Source: Deltaproteobacteria bacterium (GTDB lineage: Bacteria; Myxococcota_A; UBA796; GCA-2862545). Taken from it: a stretch of DNA of 64,000 bases. The position numbers and the translations under genes are program-made. The stretch spans positions 1 through 64,000 of the forward strand of contig SBGP01000109.1 in assembly GCA_006226595.1 (NCBI GenBank). The letters are read 5' to 3'. Numbering within the stretch: position 1 is the stretch's first letter; each line of letters begins with the position of its first letter. Positions 40,280 through 48,708 of the stretch are shown here, one piece after another. Below the pieces are notes generated by a model, which was given only the letters and a program-made list of their open reading frames with translations, made no database searches and was not told the DNA's origin.

Positions 40280-40750
40280 TTACCCCTTGCGCTTCCTCCG
40301 TAGCTCTCGAAAGAACTCCTTGAGGACCGCGCTGCAGTCGTGCTCCTCGATGCCCGTCACCACGTCGAAGCGGTGATTGAGGGCGGGATTGCTCGACAGG
40401 TCGTCGAGGGTCCCGAGGAAGCCTCCCTTGGGGTCGCTGCAACCGTACACACACCGCTCGATCCGCGAGAGCACCATGGCGCCAGCACACATCGGGCAGG
40501 GCTCGAGGGTGACGTAGACCGTGCATCCTTCGAGTCGCCAGCTCCCCAGCGCCTCCGCCGCGCGTCGCATGGCGAGCAGCTCGGCGTGAGCAGTGGGGTC
40601 CTGCAGGTGTTCCCGCAGGTTGTGGCCGCGCGCGATGATCCGGTCGTCGTGGACCACGACGGATCCGACCGGTACCTCCCCGAGCTCCGCTGCCAGAGCA
40701 GCCTCGGCGAGGGCTTCGCGCATGTAGTGGTGGTGGACGGAATCGTTCAC
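40280..40750 (-). CDS. tadA: tRNA-specific adenosine deaminase
   Basis: 156 aa. Cytidine-deaminase fold with the zinc ligands in HAE (catalytic Glu) and PCPMCAGA, and TLEPCPMC as the TadA signature. It converts A34 to inosine in tRNA-Arg(ACG) so that CGN codons can be read. The start is a GTG preceded by GGTGGA, which gives the usual length; the upstream open frame adds non-conserved residues. The C-terminus is Arg/Lys-rich (FFRELRRKRKG), as in other TadA proteins that contact RNA. It is followed by two serine tRNA genes and the SRP RNA. Confidence 0.95.
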   Translation of the reverse strand: MNDSVHHHYMREALAEAALAAELGEVPVGSVVVHDDRIIARGHNLREHLQDPTAHAELLAMRRAAEALGSWRLEGCTVYVTLEPCPMCAGAMVLSRIERCVYGCSDPKGGFLGTLDDLSSNPALNHRFDVVTGIEEHDCSAVLKEFFRELRRKRKG

Positions 40751-41040
40751 ATTCCACCGTTCAAAGAGCGGCGGGCGTGTGCCCTGGAACGGCCCGTGTT
40801 TATGCGCGCGGTGGGGGTGTGTCAACCACGAAACGACGTGGACGGCCGAAAGGCATCCGGATCGTCGCGCTCACCACCGTGGGACTTTCTCTCGTCGGCA
40901 GCCAAAGCCGCACGACCCCGGCCACCGCGGGAGCACACGTCCCCTGGACACACCACTTGACCCGCGGTGGTAGGCTCCTACCTGGAAGGAATCCAGCCCT
41001 TGAGGGGTCGTGGGTTCAGGACCGTTCCCAGGGAGATCCC

Positions 41041-41817
41041 ATGCTCCGATTTGCCCTTGCCGTCGGCCTTGCGTCGCTGGCCACTCCGGCGTTCGCCGGC
41101 ACCGTCAGCATCAAGTCCGCCGATGGCACCTCGCTCAAGGCCCAACATCAGGGCGCCGGCGAGAAGGGAGTCGTGCTCGTGCACGGCAAGAACCGCAGCG
41201 CTCAGGACTTCGAGTACCTCCGCGGACGCCTCGCCTCTCAGGGCTTCCAGGTGCTCGCACTCGACCTCCGCGGCCATGGCGCCAGCGGCAGCAACCCCTC
41301 CGACGAGGCCTGGGCCGAGATGGACCGCGACGTGTGCGCGGCCGCCGAGTACCTCGGCAAGCGCGGCTCCAAGGTGACGACCGTCGTCGGCGCCGAGTTT
41401 GGCGGCGCGACCACGATCCACGCGGCTGCCGACTGCGACGCCATCCACCGCCTGGTGCTGCTCTCCCCCGACCTCTCGAAGAGCGGCGACGTCACCGTCG
41501 GTGCGTCCCTCGAGGCGATGGGCGAGAAGCCGATGCTCGTGATCTACGACCCCGAAGAGATGAGCCAGAACCGCTCGGCAGGCTTCATCGAGGCGAAGGC
41601 CCAGGGCAAGGTCGACGTGACGATCGCCGCGGGAGCCGGCGCCGGCGTGAAGATGCTCAACCGCGACGCGGGCATCGAGGGCACCATCCTCTCGTGGCTC
41701 AACGCGTCCTACGAGCTGAACACCGCCGACCTCACGAAGGGCCGCACCATCGACTCTGCCGGTGAGGCCTCGGACATCGAGACCAGCGGCGTCGAGTACG
41801 GCACCAAGAACGACTGA
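41041..41817 (+). CDS. Exported alpha/beta-hydrolase-fold protein lacking the catalytic Ser
   Basis: 258 aa. Signal peptide to about residue 19 (TPAFA-G). The fold is a classic alpha/beta hydrolase: VVLVHGKN (oxyanion strand) and LDLRGHGAS. The nucleophile elbow, however, reads GAEFGG (Glu119 where Ser/Cys is expected), and the C-terminal His loop reads GAGAGVKML with no His. It is therefore unlikely to be a normal hydrolase and may bind a ligand only. The start is the ATG after GGAGAT. Confidence 0.85.
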   Translation: MLRFALAVGLASLATPAFAGTVSIKSADGTSLKAQHQGAGEKGVVLVHGKNRSAQDFEYLRGRLASQGFQVLALDLRGHGASGSNPSDEAWAEMDRDVCAAAEYLGKRGSKVTTVVGAEFGGATTIHAAADCDAIHRLVLLSPDLSKSGDVTVGASLEAMGEKPMLVIYDPEEMSQNRSAGFIEAKAQGKVDVTIAAGAGAGVKMLNRDAGIEGTILSWLNASYELNTADLTKGRTIDSAGEASDIETSGVEYGTKND

Positions 41818-41853
41818 CGGGTCCGCCAGGGCCCAGGCGGATATGCCAGGCCC

Positions 41854-43062
41854 ATGCGCGTCCCCAAGCCGATCCCCGAGCTCGCTCGGGCCGTCGATGA
41901 CGCCGGCGGGCGCGCCCTGCTCGTCGGTGGTGGGGTGCGTGACGAGCTGCTCGGCAAGAAGCCAAAGGACCACGATCTCGAGGTGTACGGCCTGGAGGTC
42001 GACGCACTCATCGACGTGCTTCGGCGCTTCGGCCGCGTCGACGAAGTGGGTCGCAGCTTTGGCGTACTCAAGCTGACCCCACGCGGCGGCGCGGAGATCG
42101 ACGTCGCGATCCCACGGCGCGACAGCAACGCGGGGCCCGGCCACCGGGGCATTGCCGTCGAGGGCGACCCCCACATGTCCATCGAGGAAGCGGCCCGGCG
42201 ACGCGACCTCACCGTGAACGCCCTCCTCTACGATCCGCTCACCGACGAGCTCATCGACCCGCACGGCGGCCTCGCCGACCTGCGAGCCCAGCGGCTGAGA
42301 GCGGTCGACGCGGACACCTTCCTCGAGGACCCGCTCCGCGCCCTGCGCGCCGTGCAGTTCGCCGCTCGGCTCGGGTTCACCCCGGACCCCTCGCTGGTGG
42401 TGCTGTGTCGCGAGGCGTCGCTCGATGAGCTGCCCGCAGAACGCATCTTCGGCGAGTGGGCCAAGCTGCTCATCAAGGGCACCCGCCCATCGCTCGGCAT
42501 GACCCTCGCTCGCGACGCCGCCATCGGCCGTCGCGTGTTCCCCGACCGCGTGGACGACCCCGCGCTGGACGAGGCCCTCGACCGCCTCGCGGCCTGGCCA
42601 CACCGCGATCGCAGCTCCGGCTGGCGGCTCGCCGCCGGCCTGCTGGTCTGGCTGGCCGCGACCCCCGACCCCGAGCCCACTCTCGAACGGCTCGGCGTCC
42701 ACCGCTACGAGGGCTTCGCGCTCCGCCGCGAAGTGCTCAGGGCGCACGCCGCCGCCGAGGCCCCGGCAACGACCGCTACCGACCTTCGGCGGCTGTCGGA
42801 CCGCTCACAGGTCCTCCTGGGCCTCGCACTGCGCCATGCGCGCGGCGAGGACGTGGATGGCGCCCTCGCGCTGGCCGCCGCCCTCGGCGTGCTCAGAGAC
42901 CCACCACCGCCGCTCCTGCGGGGCGCCGACCTCCGAGCGCTCGGCATGCCCGCCGGTCCGGCCATGGGCCTGCTGCTTCGCGAGGTGTACGAGGCACAGC
43001 TCGACGGAACCATCACCGACGCCGACGAGGCCGCAGCCATGGCCCGCGCGAAGCTGGCCTAG
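41854..43062 (+). CDS. tRNA nucleotidyltransferase / poly(A) polymerase family protein
   Basis: 402 aa, class II nucleotidyltransferase. GGGVRDELLG (P-loop-like) at residue 25, metal-binding KDHDLEVYG (DxD) near 40, RRRDLTVNALLYD near 120 and EDPLRALRAVQFAARLG near 155 are the conserved head and neck motifs. The body domain is helical. The activity is either CCA addition to tRNA 3' ends or polyadenylation; the sequence alone does not decide. The two serine tRNAs nearby encode their CCA, so a repair role is more likely than primary synthesis. There is no HD domain. Confidence 0.9.
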   Translation: MRVPKPIPELARAVDDAGGRALLVGGGVRDELLGKKPKDHDLEVYGLEVDALIDVLRRFGRVDEVGRSFGVLKLTPRGGAEIDVAIPRRDSNAGPGHRGIAVEGDPHMSIEEAARRRDLTVNALLYDPLTDELIDPHGGLADLRAQRLRAVDADTFLEDPLRALRAVQFAARLGFTPDPSLVVLCREASLDELPAERIFGEWAKLLIKGTRPSLGMTLARDAAIGRRVFPDRVDDPALDEALDRLAAWPHRDRSSGWRLAAGLLVWLAATPDPEPTLERLGVHRYEGFALRREVLRAHAAAEAPATTATDLRRLSDRSQVLLGLALRHARGEDVDGALALAAALGVLRDPPPPLLRGADLRALGMPAGPAMGLLLREVYEAQLDGTITDADEAAAMARAKLA

Positions 43063-43079
43063 CAAGCGGCACAAACAAG

Positions 43080-43103
43080 AAAGGGAGCCCGAAGGCTCCC
43101 TTT
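43080..43103. terminator. Bidirectional terminator hairpin
   Basis: Perfect 10-bp stem AAAGGGAGCC/GGCTCCCTTT with the tetraloop CGAA, flanked by A-rich and T-rich ends. It separates the convergent nucleotidyltransferase gene and the TonB-receptor operon. Confidence 0.9.
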
Positions 43104-43131
43104 GCTCGACCATCCCTTGCGGGATCCGACC

Positions 43132-44025
43132 CTAGATGGGCTCGGGGATGTCCGTCGGGTCGCCGCAGTAGCAGCGCTCGACCTTGCAGTCGATGGTCTC
43201 GGCCTCGGTCTGGCAGAACTCGCTGAGCGTCGGCGTGCCCTCAGGCGCGCTGTCGTCCTGCGCAAGGCAGAACAGCGACTCGACGTAGTCGTAGCTCGGA
43301 CGCATCACGCCGCCGTTGCGAGCCTCGCCGGTGATCACGCACTCCTGGTCCCAGGCATCGGTGGTCCGACGCGCGTTCATCAGGTCGGAGCACTCGCCGT
43401 CGACGATGAGCAGGCCGAAGGACAGCACATCGTCATCGAGCGGGGTGTTCCAGGTGGAGATCGCCACCGTGTACTCGAGGTTCGGGATGGTGTTCGGGAT
43501 GTCGCAGAACTCAGGCGCCGCGCGGCCCGAGTGACCACCCGTCTCACCGAACAGGTCGTAGATGATGCACTCGTTGAGGGCGAGCTCGACCTCGTTGCCG
43601 ATGGCATCCTGGTACGACACGGCGAAGTCGCCGACCGTGACCTCGGGGGTACCGGTGTAGAAGATCGACTGGCCGACCTCGATGTCGATATCGCCGTCAT
43701 CGAAGATGTTGTCGGGGTACGACAGGCGCTGGTCGCCGCCCGGAGCCACCGCGGTGTTCCAGGTCACGGCCTCGGGGTCGACCCACACACACACCGTGCC
43801 GCCGGTGCCGGTGAAGCGAGCCGTGGCACCGCCGCGCACGGAGACGTCGGCCGGGCCGACCTCGGCGAACACGACCGCGGACTCGTCGGCGGGATCGCCA
43901 ACCTCGATCACGCCGAGGTCGATGACGCCGTCCACGCCGTTCTCACCGGGGAACAGGAAGTCGCCACGGTAGTCGCAGCCGGCCATCGCGGCGATCGCCG
44001 CCGCGCTGATGAGGATGCGCTTCAT
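43132..44025 (-). CDS. Lipoprotein, third gene of the TonB-receptor operon
   Basis: 297 aa. The ATG overlaps the previous stop (TGATG). The lipobox AAMAGC gives Cys near 17. The mature protein is acidic with about nine Cys, mostly in the C-terminal half (IDCKVERCYCGDP), so it is probably disulfide-rich. Beta-sandwich features are visible (ARFTGTGGTVCVWVDPEAVTW). No family recognised. Its start resembles that of the preceding lipoprotein (MKRIL-leader). Position after a TonB-dependent receptor suggests a surface or periplasmic partner. Confidence 0.8.
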   Translation of the reverse strand: MKRILISAAAIAAMAGCDYRGDFLFPGENGVDGVIDLGVIEVGDPADESAVVFAEVGPADVSVRGGATARFTGTGGTVCVWVDPEAVTWNTAVAPGGDQRLSYPDNIFDDGDIDIEVGQSIFYTGTPEVTVGDFAVSYQDAIGNEVELALNECIIYDLFGETGGHSGRAAPEFCDIPNTIPNLEYTVAISTWNTPLDDDVLSFGLLIVDGECSDLMNARRTTDAWDQECVITGEARNGGVMRPSYDYVESLFCLAQDDSAPEGTPTLSEFCQTEAETIDCKVERCYCGDPTDIPEPI

Positions 44026-44912
44026 CACTGACCTCCGACCTTGAAGTCGATCCAGATCTCGACGTCGTCCGTCACGGTCTCGTAGGTGTGGATGCCCTGC
44101 TCCATGGAGCCGACCCAGTCACCACGAGTGATGTAGGTGTTGGGGTAGTTCAGGACATCCTGGAACTGCGAGCCACCGACGACCGACTGGTTGTAGTCCT
44201 GCACGTTCCGAACCTCCTGGGGGTCGGAGTTGCAGGTGCGGTAGGCCATGGTGTCCGGATCCGGCGCATCCATGTAGGCCCAGGCGGAGAAGCCCTCGGT
44301 GAACTCCTGCTGCCAGATCTTGAAGTTGCCCTCGTAGTTGCCCGTGGACTCGTTGAGCACGAAGTCCAGGTCACCCGCGTCGATCTCGCCGTTGTCGTTC
44401 TTGTCGCCGGGGAGGATGCGAATCTCTTCGTCCGACGTGTAGTACAGCTGCTCGAAGCACACCTGGCGGATGTAGTCGCCGCTGGTGACCGGGTTGCCGT
44501 ACGCATCGAAGAAGTCCTCTTCGAAGACGCCAAGCCACTCGACGATCTCGTCGTAGCTCGTGAAGCGGCCCGAGAGAACCTTGCACGCAAGGTCCTCGAA
44601 GCAGCCGAAGCGGTAGTCACCGAGGGTCGTGCCGCCGTAGGGCAGCGCGTCACCGGTGGGGGCACGCAGCGGGTGCGGGTACGGGAAGTCGCTGTCGCCG
44701 ACGCCGGGGTACAGGCCGACGAAGACCGGACCGATCATCCGCACGTCGGGACCCACGGCGAGGTCGGTGCCGTCGTCCTGGGGCACTTCCATCGAGAGGG
44801 CCTCGGGGGGCAGGATGATCTTGCCCTCGATGTCCTCGATGATGAGCCCCTCGTCGAAGGCACACGCGGTGAGCGCCGCGATGCCGAGGGCAGGAAGGAG
44901 GATGCGCTTCAT
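44025..44912 (-). CDS. Lipoprotein with EF-hand-like loop, second gene of the TonB-receptor operon
   Basis: 295 aa. The lipobox AALTAC gives Cys17. The mature protein is acidic and rich in Tyr and Phe. DKNDNGEIDAGDLDF near 170-184 is a canonical EF-hand/dockerin-like calcium loop. No family recognised. It lies 9 bases after the TonB-dependent receptor and is coupled to the next lipoprotein by an overlapping start. It may be a surface cap or substrate-binding partner for the receptor, by analogy with SusD, to which it has no visible similarity. Confidence 0.8.
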   Translation of the reverse strand: MKRILLPALGIAALTACAFDEGLIIEDIEGKIILPPEALSMEVPQDDGTDLAVGPDVRMIGPVFVGLYPGVGDSDFPYPHPLRAPTGDALPYGGTTLGDYRFGCFEDLACKVLSGRFTSYDEIVEWLGVFEEDFFDAYGNPVTSGDYIRQVCFEQLYYTSDEEIRILPGDKNDNGEIDAGDLDFVLNESTGNYEGNFKIWQQEFTEGFSAWAYMDAPDPDTMAYRTCNSDPQEVRNVQDYNQSVVGGSQFQDVLNYPNTYITRGDWVGSMEQGIHTYETVTDDVEIWIDFKVGGQ

Positions 44913-44921
44913 GCGTGCCTC

Positions 44922-47687
44922 TTAGAACTGGTACCGGGCACCGAACTGCAGACGCAGCGGGTCCTGGCGGGAGTTGGTGACCAGACGGTTGTTCGACTGG
45001 AGGAAGCCGTAGTTGAGGCTGTAGGGCGCGCGGTTGTTGAACAGGTTCGCCGCCTCGAAGTCGAGGGTGAGCTTGCCCTTGCGCACGTCCAGCTGCTGCT
45101 GGAACTTCACGGAGAAGTGCCAGACCGGCGGGAAGCGCGTGTAGGCGCCGCGCGGACGGATACGGATGGAGCCGAAGGTGTCACCCGCGTAGTAGCGCTC
45201 GAACGGCACGCCGCCTTCGTACACGAAGCTGAAGCCGACGATCTGGTTCCACGGGTCGGTGGGGAGCTCCCAGGAGCCGTAGGCCTTCACGCTGTGGCGG
45301 AGGTCCGTGGAGAGGAACGGGCCGTAGTTGTACTGCGTGAGCGGGTCGCTGCCGAAGGAGCCGGAGTTGGCGCCCTGCGAGGTACCAGCCGACCGCATGT
45401 ACGAGTAGGTCACGCGACCGAACCAGCGGCGGGAGAACACCTTGTCGACGAAGAAGTCGGCCTGGAAGTAGTCACGCATCGCGAGCGACGGGGTGCGCAT
45501 ACGCGGGTACTGGTTGTTCGTGTCGCCGAGGCGGCCACCGATGATCTGCGAGCCGTCCTCGTCGTAGATGAGGTTGCGCTCGTCCCACTCGTAGATGTTG
45601 CGAGTGAACTTGCCGGTGACGGTCGCGCCCATGGCGATGTCTTCGATGACTTCGCGCTGGAGCATGAGCAGCAGCTCGTCCTGGTGCGGCGTGGTCATCT
45701 TGTCGTGGCTGGTCGCGAGGTTCTCCTGCGGGGCCACGGAGTAGGCGGACGCCTGGTCGTTGAGCATCAGGCCGAAGAACTCGCCGAGGAACAGCTTGGA
45801 GCCGTAGCCCGAGCGGCGGGTGAACGCGGCGACGCCGAGGCGGCCCGTGTCGTTGAAGCGGCCGTAACCACCGGCGAGCTTGGTCTTCTGGTCGCCGAAG
45901 ACGTCCCAGGCGGCGTAGGCGCGCGGGCCCCAGAGGCGGCCGACGATGACCGGCTCGTTGGCGTCGTTCCGCATGACGACGTTGTCGTAGCGGATGCCGT
46001 ACTTGAGGGTGAGGTTCGGAATCGGCTTGTACGCGTCCTGAACGAACACGTTCCACTCGGAACCGGAAGTCCGGAACTTGATGGGGCCGGTGATCTCAAC
46101 CCAGTAGTAGTTGGAGAAGGTGTTGGGGTCGAAGGAGACCGCGTTCAGGTCGTAGTACAGCGAGTTGCCGCTGTAGCCCTGAATCTGGTCCCAGACCGTC
46201 TGCACGGCCTCGACGCCGACCTTGAAGTCGTGGCTGCCCTCGAAGGGATCCTTCCAGGAGAGGAGGGAGAGCTTCGAGCTGGCCTGGTAGCGCCAACGAT
46301 CATCGAAGGTGAACGTTCCCCAGTTGACGGAGTCGAAGGCACCGCTGATGCCGACGCGACCCGGGGTCTCCCAGTCGACGTCGTTCTCCGGCTCGTCGGG
46401 CTTGCAGGGGTGGTAGCCGAGGCGGGTGTCGTGCGTACACGGAACCGCGGCGACCTCGATGTAGGACTTCTGGACCACGACCATGGTGTCGAGGTTCACG
46501 TCGGGGGACACGAACCACTGCCAGCGGCCCTGGGACACGAAGCCACCCTGCGCCTGGCGAACCTGCGCCTCGGGGCGGACGAACGGGCTGCCCTGCAGGC
46601 CGTTGTCGATGGTGGTCGGGTCGGTCTGGAGGAACGCGGTGAGGCGGTGCGCGCTGTTCGGCTGGAAGGTGATCTTGCCGAGCACGTAGTGCGCGTCGTA
46701 GTCACGCGGCTGCGCGGTGCCGTTCACGGCGATCAGCGAGCGGGCGTGCTGGTAGCTGACGATGAACCAGGCCTTGTCGCGGATGATCGGGCCGGACACC
46801 ATCGAGCCGATGGTCAGCCGCTGGTACTGCGAGTCGAAGCCGCTCGGGGCGAGGCGGAGGCCGTCGGCGGCCCAGCGCTCGTCGATCTTCGGGCGAAGGT
46901 CGCCGTTGACGTAGAAGATCGAGCTGTCGAACTCGAGGTTGTTGTTGCCGGACTGGGTCACCAGGTTGATGACGCCGCCGAGCGACACACCGTACTCCGG
47001 CTCGTAGCCGCCGAGGAGGACCTCGATCTGCTCGAGCGCGTCGTAGTTGAAGTTCAGCGAGAAGGTACCGGTGACGGGGTCGGTGATGTTCGCGCCGTCG
47101 AGGAGGTACGTGTTCTCGTTGTACGCGGCGCCACCCATGTTCGGGTTGCCACCACCGGTCACGCCCGCGGCCATCTGCACGGCGGACTGGTAGTCACGGC
47201 CGGAGGGCACGCGGCGGAGGAACTCCTGCGTGAGGACCTCGCCCTTGGTGACGTCCTCGACATCGACCGCCTTCCGCTTCGCGACGACGTCGATGACGTT
47301 GTCGTCGCCCGACGACAGCTTCATCTCGATCTTCTGCGTCGTGGTGCGGTTGATGTTGATCTGGATGCCGGTGACGGTCTGGGACTTCCAGCCGCCCTTC
47401 ACCACGGTGAGCGTGTACATGCCCGGGGGCAGCTCGGTGTAGTGGGCGCCACCGTTGCCGTCGGTCTCGCGGACCTGCTCACCACCGATCAGGTTTTCGC
47501 CCGACAGGGTGAGCTCGACGCTGGGGACCGGGAGGCCCTCCTCGTCTTCAGCGACGATGCGGAGATCACCGGTCGTCAACGCGAATGCGGGAACGGCGAT
47601 CATCAGGGCGGCAACAGCGGCGAGCAGCTGCAGGGCCTGGAGCGCGCGGATGTGGATGCGAAGCATCTGGTTCGTCCTCGTTTCCAT
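44922..47687 (-). CDS. TonB-dependent receptor, Oar-like
   Basis: 921 aa. Signal peptide to about residue 37. A carboxypeptidase-regulatory-like beta-sandwich follows (about 38-120: GLPVPSVELTLSGEN, TVVKGGWKSQTVTG), then the plug domain (VPSGRDYQSAVQMAAGVTGG, YLLDGANITDPVTG, VLLGGYEPEYG, GVINLVTQSGNN) and a barrel ending in LQFGARYQF. This is the layout of myxobacterial Oar-type receptors. It would import or export a large ligand with energy from TonB. A well-formed promoter lies upstream, and two lipoprotein genes follow in the same operon. Confidence 0.92.
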   Translation of the reverse strand: METRTNQMLRIHIRALQALQLLAAVAALMIAVPAFALTTGDLRIVAEDEEGLPVPSVELTLSGENLIGGEQVRETDGNGGAHYTELPPGMYTLTVVKGGWKSQTVTGIQININRTTTQKIEMKLSSGDDNVIDVVAKRKAVDVEDVTKGEVLTQEFLRRVPSGRDYQSAVQMAAGVTGGGNPNMGGAAYNENTYLLDGANITDPVTGTFSLNFNYDALEQIEVLLGGYEPEYGVSLGGVINLVTQSGNNNLEFDSSIFYVNGDLRPKIDERWAADGLRLAPSGFDSQYQRLTIGSMVSGPIIRDKAWFIVSYQHARSLIAVNGTAQPRDYDAHYVLGKITFQPNSAHRLTAFLQTDPTTIDNGLQGSPFVRPEAQVRQAQGGFVSQGRWQWFVSPDVNLDTMVVVQKSYIEVAAVPCTHDTRLGYHPCKPDEPENDVDWETPGRVGISGAFDSVNWGTFTFDDRWRYQASSKLSLLSWKDPFEGSHDFKVGVEAVQTVWDQIQGYSGNSLYYDLNAVSFDPNTFSNYYWVEITGPIKFRTSGSEWNVFVQDAYKPIPNLTLKYGIRYDNVVMRNDANEPVIVGRLWGPRAYAAWDVFGDQKTKLAGGYGRFNDTGRLGVAAFTRRSGYGSKLFLGEFFGLMLNDQASAYSVAPQENLATSHDKMTTPHQDELLLMLQREVIEDIAMGATVTGKFTRNIYEWDERNLIYDEDGSQIIGGRLGDTNNQYPRMRTPSLAMRDYFQADFFVDKVFSRRWFGRVTYSYMRSAGTSQGANSGSFGSDPLTQYNYGPFLSTDLRHSVKAYGSWELPTDPWNQIVGFSFVYEGGVPFERYYAGDTFGSIRIRPRGAYTRFPPVWHFSVKFQQQLDVRKGKLTLDFEAANLFNNRAPYSLNYGFLQSNNRLVTNSRQDPLRLQFGARYQF

Positions 47688-47759
47688 CGGTTTGCCCCCG
47701 AAAATCCTGGGGAATCAGGAAATTTCCCCGGGGTGGGGGCACCGGGGAGAGTGGCGGTA

Positions 47760-47788
47760 GTCGTACAAGACCGGGAGTTTAAAGTCAA
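47760..47788 (-). promoter_or_regulatory. Sigma70-type promoter of the TonB-receptor operon
   Basis: On the minus strand, TTGACT (-35) and TACGAC (-10) are separated by exactly 17 bases. The transcript would start near 47752, about 65 bases before the ATG. This is the clearest promoter seen in the window. Confidence 0.7.
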
Positions 47789-47977
47789 TCGAGGGCAATG
47801 CCCAGCGACCGATCCCAAACTCCACGTCAGGAGATGCCGGAGAGGATCCCCGCGATCCCGGTGGGTGACACCGAGGCGCGACGACCGACCCCCATGTGGC
47901 GGATGTGACGGCCCCCGTTAACCCCTTCGGCCAAACTTCCCACCCAAGAATCAGCCTATCCACTCGGCTCACAGGGA

Positions 47978-47986
47978 TGTTATATA
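47978..47986 (+). promoter_or_regulatory. Extended -10 element
   Basis: TGTTATATA matches a TGnTATAAT-type extended -10, about 50 bases before the start of the first gene of the metalloprotease operon. No good -35 is present, which is acceptable for extended -10 promoters. Confidence 0.4.
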
Positions 47987-48036
47987 GCCGCGCTCGCGCC
48001 ATTTCCCTGGCGCACAAACCCTTCCGGAGCTTCCAC

Positions 48037-48708
48037 ATGCGCCTTTCCAGCACGCTTCTGGCGATGGCCCTCGCGTTCGGCACCGCCACGCTTGCGCCAA
48101 TCCAGACGGCCGAAGCCACCACCATCGCGCCGCTGACGATCGAGCAGCTCACCGACGCCTCGACGCTGATCGTCGAAGGCAAGGTTTCCCGGGTCTGGAC
48201 CGAGGTCGACGACCACCAGAAGGTGTGGACCCGCGCCCTGGTCGACGTCGACACCCTTCACAAGGGGCCGGCCGACACCCCCGAGCAGATCGTCATCGAC
48301 ACGCTCGGCGGCCACCACTGGGACCGTGTGACCGCGGTCGAGGGCCAGGCCCGATTCAGCGAGGGCGAGCAGGTGCTCGTCTTCCTCGACGTGGTCAGCC
48401 ACGGCACCCGCCTCACCCCGGCGGCGATGTTCCACGGAAAGTTCACCATCCGCCGCGCGGCTGGCGACACCGACAAGCACGCCATGCGCTGGATCGACCG
48501 CCCGAACGCGGCCTTCGACGCGCAGTTCCTCCCCTACCCGGCGCCCGAGGATCGCATCTACGTCGATGACCTCCGCGCCCAGATTTCCGCGCGCGTCACC
48601 GCCGGCTGGGACGGTGAGCCGATCCCCGGCATCAGCGAGGCCCGCCTCCGCCAGATCAACGAGCCGCAGAACCGCACCACCCGCGTCGTTCGCGAGGAGA
48701 CCCGATGA
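48037..48708 (+). CDS. Exported protein of unknown function, first gene of the metalloprotease operon
   Basis: 223 aa. Signal peptide cleaved near residue 29 (AEA-T). The domain is beta-rich: LIVEGKVSRVWTEVDD, then VDVDTLHKGP and a conserved-looking FSEGEQVLVFLDV. The pattern resembles an OB- or TIMP-like small barrel, but I do not recognise a family. The start is the ATG that gives the signal peptide; the upstream frame extends into the promoter region. The next gene starts within its stop codon. Confidence 0.78.
   Translation: MRLSSTLLAMALAFGTATLAPIQTAEATTIAPLTIEQLTDASTLIVEGKVSRVWTEVDDHQKVWTRALVDVDTLHKGPADTPEQIVIDTLGGHHWDRVTAVEGQARFSEGEQVLVFLDVVSHGTRLTPAAMFHGKFTIRRAAGDTDKHAMRWIDRPNAAFDAQFLPYPAPEDRIYVDDLRAQISARVTAGWDGEPIPGISEARLRQINEPQNRTTRVVREETR

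Larger units (their letters stand above)
47688..48036. other. Divergent intergenic region of the TonB-receptor operon and an exported-protein operon
   Basis: 349 bases without a gene. It contains the minus-strand promoter at 47760-47788, an inverted repeat GGGGAA...TTTCCCC near 47710-47727 between that promoter and the start codon (possible operator), and an extended -10 (TGTTATATA) at 47978-47986 for the plus-strand genes. Confidence 0.6.

Noticed and set aside
44088-47921. A 1277-codon open frame antisense to the TonB receptor operon
   Set aside because: Composition is Val/Glu/Arg-dominated and it crosses three well-supported genes and a promoter; it is a GC shadow.
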